DNA of 64,000 nt, taken from the NCBI RefSeq assembly GCF_041435055.1, contig NZ_CP108002.1, positions 2,046,001 through 2,110,000 of the forward strand. The letters are read 5' to 3'. The notes under the pieces are model-generated. The model was not told the origin of the DNA. It saw only the letters and a program-made list of their open reading frames with translations, and ran no database searches. The stretch is from Streptomyces sp. NBC_00341 (GTDB lineage: Bacteria; Actinomycetota; Actinomycetes; Streptomycetales; Streptomycetaceae). The position numbers and the translations under genes were made by a program. This document shows positions 62,630 to 64,000 of the stretch, one piece after another; position 1 is the first letter of the stretch, and each line of letters begins with the position of its first letter.

Positions 62630-64000
62630 GTTTTGACGCTGACTCTGTCGGGGATCTTGAGGATCCCCGGCGGGGCAGCATGATCAACGGGCATGCTCGA
62701 CTCTGTCCAAGGACCAATGCAGTTGTCGAGGTGCCCGTTGTCGCTCCACGCCCGTTCTGGTGAGCAAGTCCCTTCTCTGACCGTGCAGATGGCGCGGGCG
62801 AGCAATCCGGGTGGTACGACGGCGATGTGGGTGAGAGACCGCCTGGGCGGGCTGTGGCGTGACGAGGACTTCGCGGACTGGTATCCGCGTGACGGCCGCC
62901 CCGGGCTCTCGCCCGCTCAGCTGGCCACCGTGTGTGTGCTGCAGTTCCTGCTCGGTCTGTCGGACCGGCAGGCCGCCGAGGCGGTTCGCTGCCGCATCGA
63001 TTTCAAGTACGCGCTGGCCATGGAGCTGAACGATCCCGGATTCCACCACAGCGTGCTGGGCGACTTCCGCGAGCGTCTCACCGAGGACGACCGCGCCGAC
63101 CGTCTCCTTGACCTCACGCTTGCGCGCCTGAAGGAGGCCGGTCTCGTGCGCGAGCGCACCACTCAGCGCACGGACTCCACCCACGTCCTGGCCGCGGTGC
63201 GCGACCTGACCCGGCTGGAACTGGTCACCGAGGCCGTCCGCGCCGCCCTGGAAGAGCTGGCCGGCACCGCTCCGCACCTGCTGGCCGACCTGGTAGACGA
63301 GGAGTGGGGGCGTCGTTACGGCCGCCCGGTCCGCCTGGGCAAGAACCCCACCCGCCCCAAGACCAGGATCCTCGCCACCGGTGGTGACGCCGTCCGGCTG
63401 CTGGAGCACGTCGCAGAGCATGCGGCGGATCGCCTGTCCGGGCCCCGGGCCCAGGCCCTGCGGCAGATCATGGTGCAGAACTACTACCGCGACGGGGCCG
63501 GCCGTCTGCGCTGGCGCACCGCCGATGACGGCGGGCTGCCGCCCTCAGCGGTCGCGGTCGTCTCGCCCTACGACCCGACGGCCCGTTACGCGCGCCGCGG
63601 ACACGTCACCCGTTGGAAAGGGTTCGTCGCGCATCTCACCGAGACCTGTGATCCTGAAGGCGTCAACGTGATCACGGATGTGGCCACCACCGACGCCACC
63701 GGCTACGACGCGAAGGCTCTGCCCGGTATCCACACCCGGCTGGGGCGTCGCGGGCTGCTGCCCGCCGAGCATCTGGTCGACGGCGGCTACACCTCCCTGG
63801 TCCATCTCGAACAGGCGGCCCGGGAACACCAGGTCACGGTCACCGGACCACTGCCGGTCAACACCACCCGCCAGAACCGCAGGAACAACGGCTTCGGCCG
63901 CGACGACTTCCACATCGACTTCGACCGCCGACAGGTCACCTGCCCGCAGGGCGAGACCAGCGCGGGATGGCACGGCCCCTACCCGACCTCCTCACCCACC
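62630..64000 (+). mobile_element. IS1182-family insertion sequence, right part outside window
   Basis: From about 62630 the sequence changes to an IS left end followed by a transposase gene. A small hairpin CGGGGATC (62649-62656) with GATCCCCG (62662-62669) stands before the gene, a common device to block read-through transcription. The exact left boundary and the inverted repeat cannot be fixed without the right end. Confidence 0.7.
62783..64000 (+). CDS. IS1182-family transposase, C-terminus outside window
   Basis: At least 406 residues of a DDE transposase run off the window. The N-terminal DUF772-like helical domain contains [18 protein letters not shown] and [19 protein letters not shown]. 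The first catalytic Asp is in [10 protein letters not shown] and the second in [14 protein letters not shown], with LVDGGYTS typical of the family; the catalytic Glu should be further on. GTG at 62783 is a guess; an in-frame ATG (62789), a second ATG at 62825 (MWVRDRLGG) and an upstream TTG are alternatives. No stop codon interrupts the visible part, so it may be active. Confidence 0.85.
   Translation, partial: MQMARASNPGGTTAMWVRDRLGGLWRDEDFADWYPRDGRPGLSPAQLATVCVLQFLLGLSDRQAAEAVRCRIDFKYALAMELNDPGFHHSVLGDFRERLTEDDRADRLLDLTLARLKEAGLVRERTTQRTDSTHVLAAVRDLTRLELVTEAVRAALEELAGTAPHLLADLVDEEWGRRYGRPVRLGKNPTRPKTRILATGGDAVRLLEHVAEHAADRLSGPRAQALRQIMVQNYYRDGAGRLRWRTADDGGLPPSAVAVVSPYDPTARYARRGHVTRWKGFVAHLTETCDPEGVNVITDVATTDATGYDAKALPGIHTRLGRRGLLPAEHLVDGGYTSLVHLEQAAREHQVTVTGPLPVNTTRQNRRNNGFGRDDFHIDFDRRQVTCPQGETSAGWHGPYPTSSPT

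Noticed and set aside
1..64000. tRNA or rRNA genes
   Set aside because: I looked through the intergenic gaps and saw no cloverleaf with a TTCAA-type arm or rRNA-like sequence; a tRNAscan run would settle it.

Overview
The window is a stretch of high-GC actinobacterial chromosome, almost certainly Streptomyces or a close relative. The signs are very high third-position GC, frequent GTG starts, PriA in place of separate HisA and TrpF, a TrpM-like gene in the trp cluster, mostly long GC-rich hairpins as terminators (a few with a T tract), and many dispersed copies of the GC-rich 'gtccggcgattgagg' repeat. I saw no rRNA, tRNA or CRISPR array. Almost everything looks like core chromosome; the only clear mobile element is a truncated IS1182-type transposase at the right edge.

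Layout. 1-3638 (minus): the 5' part of aminopeptidase N, a chorismate mutase and an AraC regulator. 3639-4083: a non-coding gap holding a ~180-bp hairpin element. 4084-7905 (plus): GH35 beta-galactosidase, a HEXXH/zinc-ribbon protein and an ankyrin protein. 7974-12166 (minus): DEAD-box helicase, cold-shock protein, TetR regulator, PPOX-fold protein and HutD/Ves protein. 12321-13244: rhomboid protease. 13356-19368 (minus): gltBD. 19784-20518 (minus): VIT/CCC1-type transporter.

20782-28661 (plus) is the most unusual block. Seven genes overlap end to start: four ADP-ribosylglycohydrolase-family proteins, a ribokinase-like PfkB kinase, a CaiB/BaiF CoA-transferase and a CitE/HpcH CoA-ester lyase. 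This looks like a dedicated catabolic or salvage pathway that splits a ribosyl conjugate, phosphorylates the sugar, then activates and cleaves an acid. The substrate is unknown, and two of the four hydrolases have altered metal-site motifs. A cluster of near-tandem repeats follows the operon.

29041-46640 (mostly minus) is amino-acid biosynthesis. Running leftward, the his operon is hisD-hisC-hisB-small membrane protein-hisH-priA-ridA-hisF and ends in a strong hairpin. The hisI-trpE-led trp region follows, with three small membrane-protein genes, then trpC-trpM-trpB-trpA and a terminator. A membrane-anchored thioredoxin-fold protein and lgt lie beyond. An ArsR-type regulator/MFS exporter pair and a TIGR03085 gene sit between the his and trp blocks. 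PriA is expected to serve both pathways.

46818-62577 holds a beta-helix membrane protein, a helical-repeat protein, a LON-domain protein, a YbaK deacylase, a DUF2567 protein, an ABC exporter pair, an NYN-domain protein, a 59-aa basic protein, dnaE, a DUF2252 protein, a membrane protein and a second thioredoxin-fold protein. The terminator of this last gene appears to be interrupted by the IS element that runs off the window.
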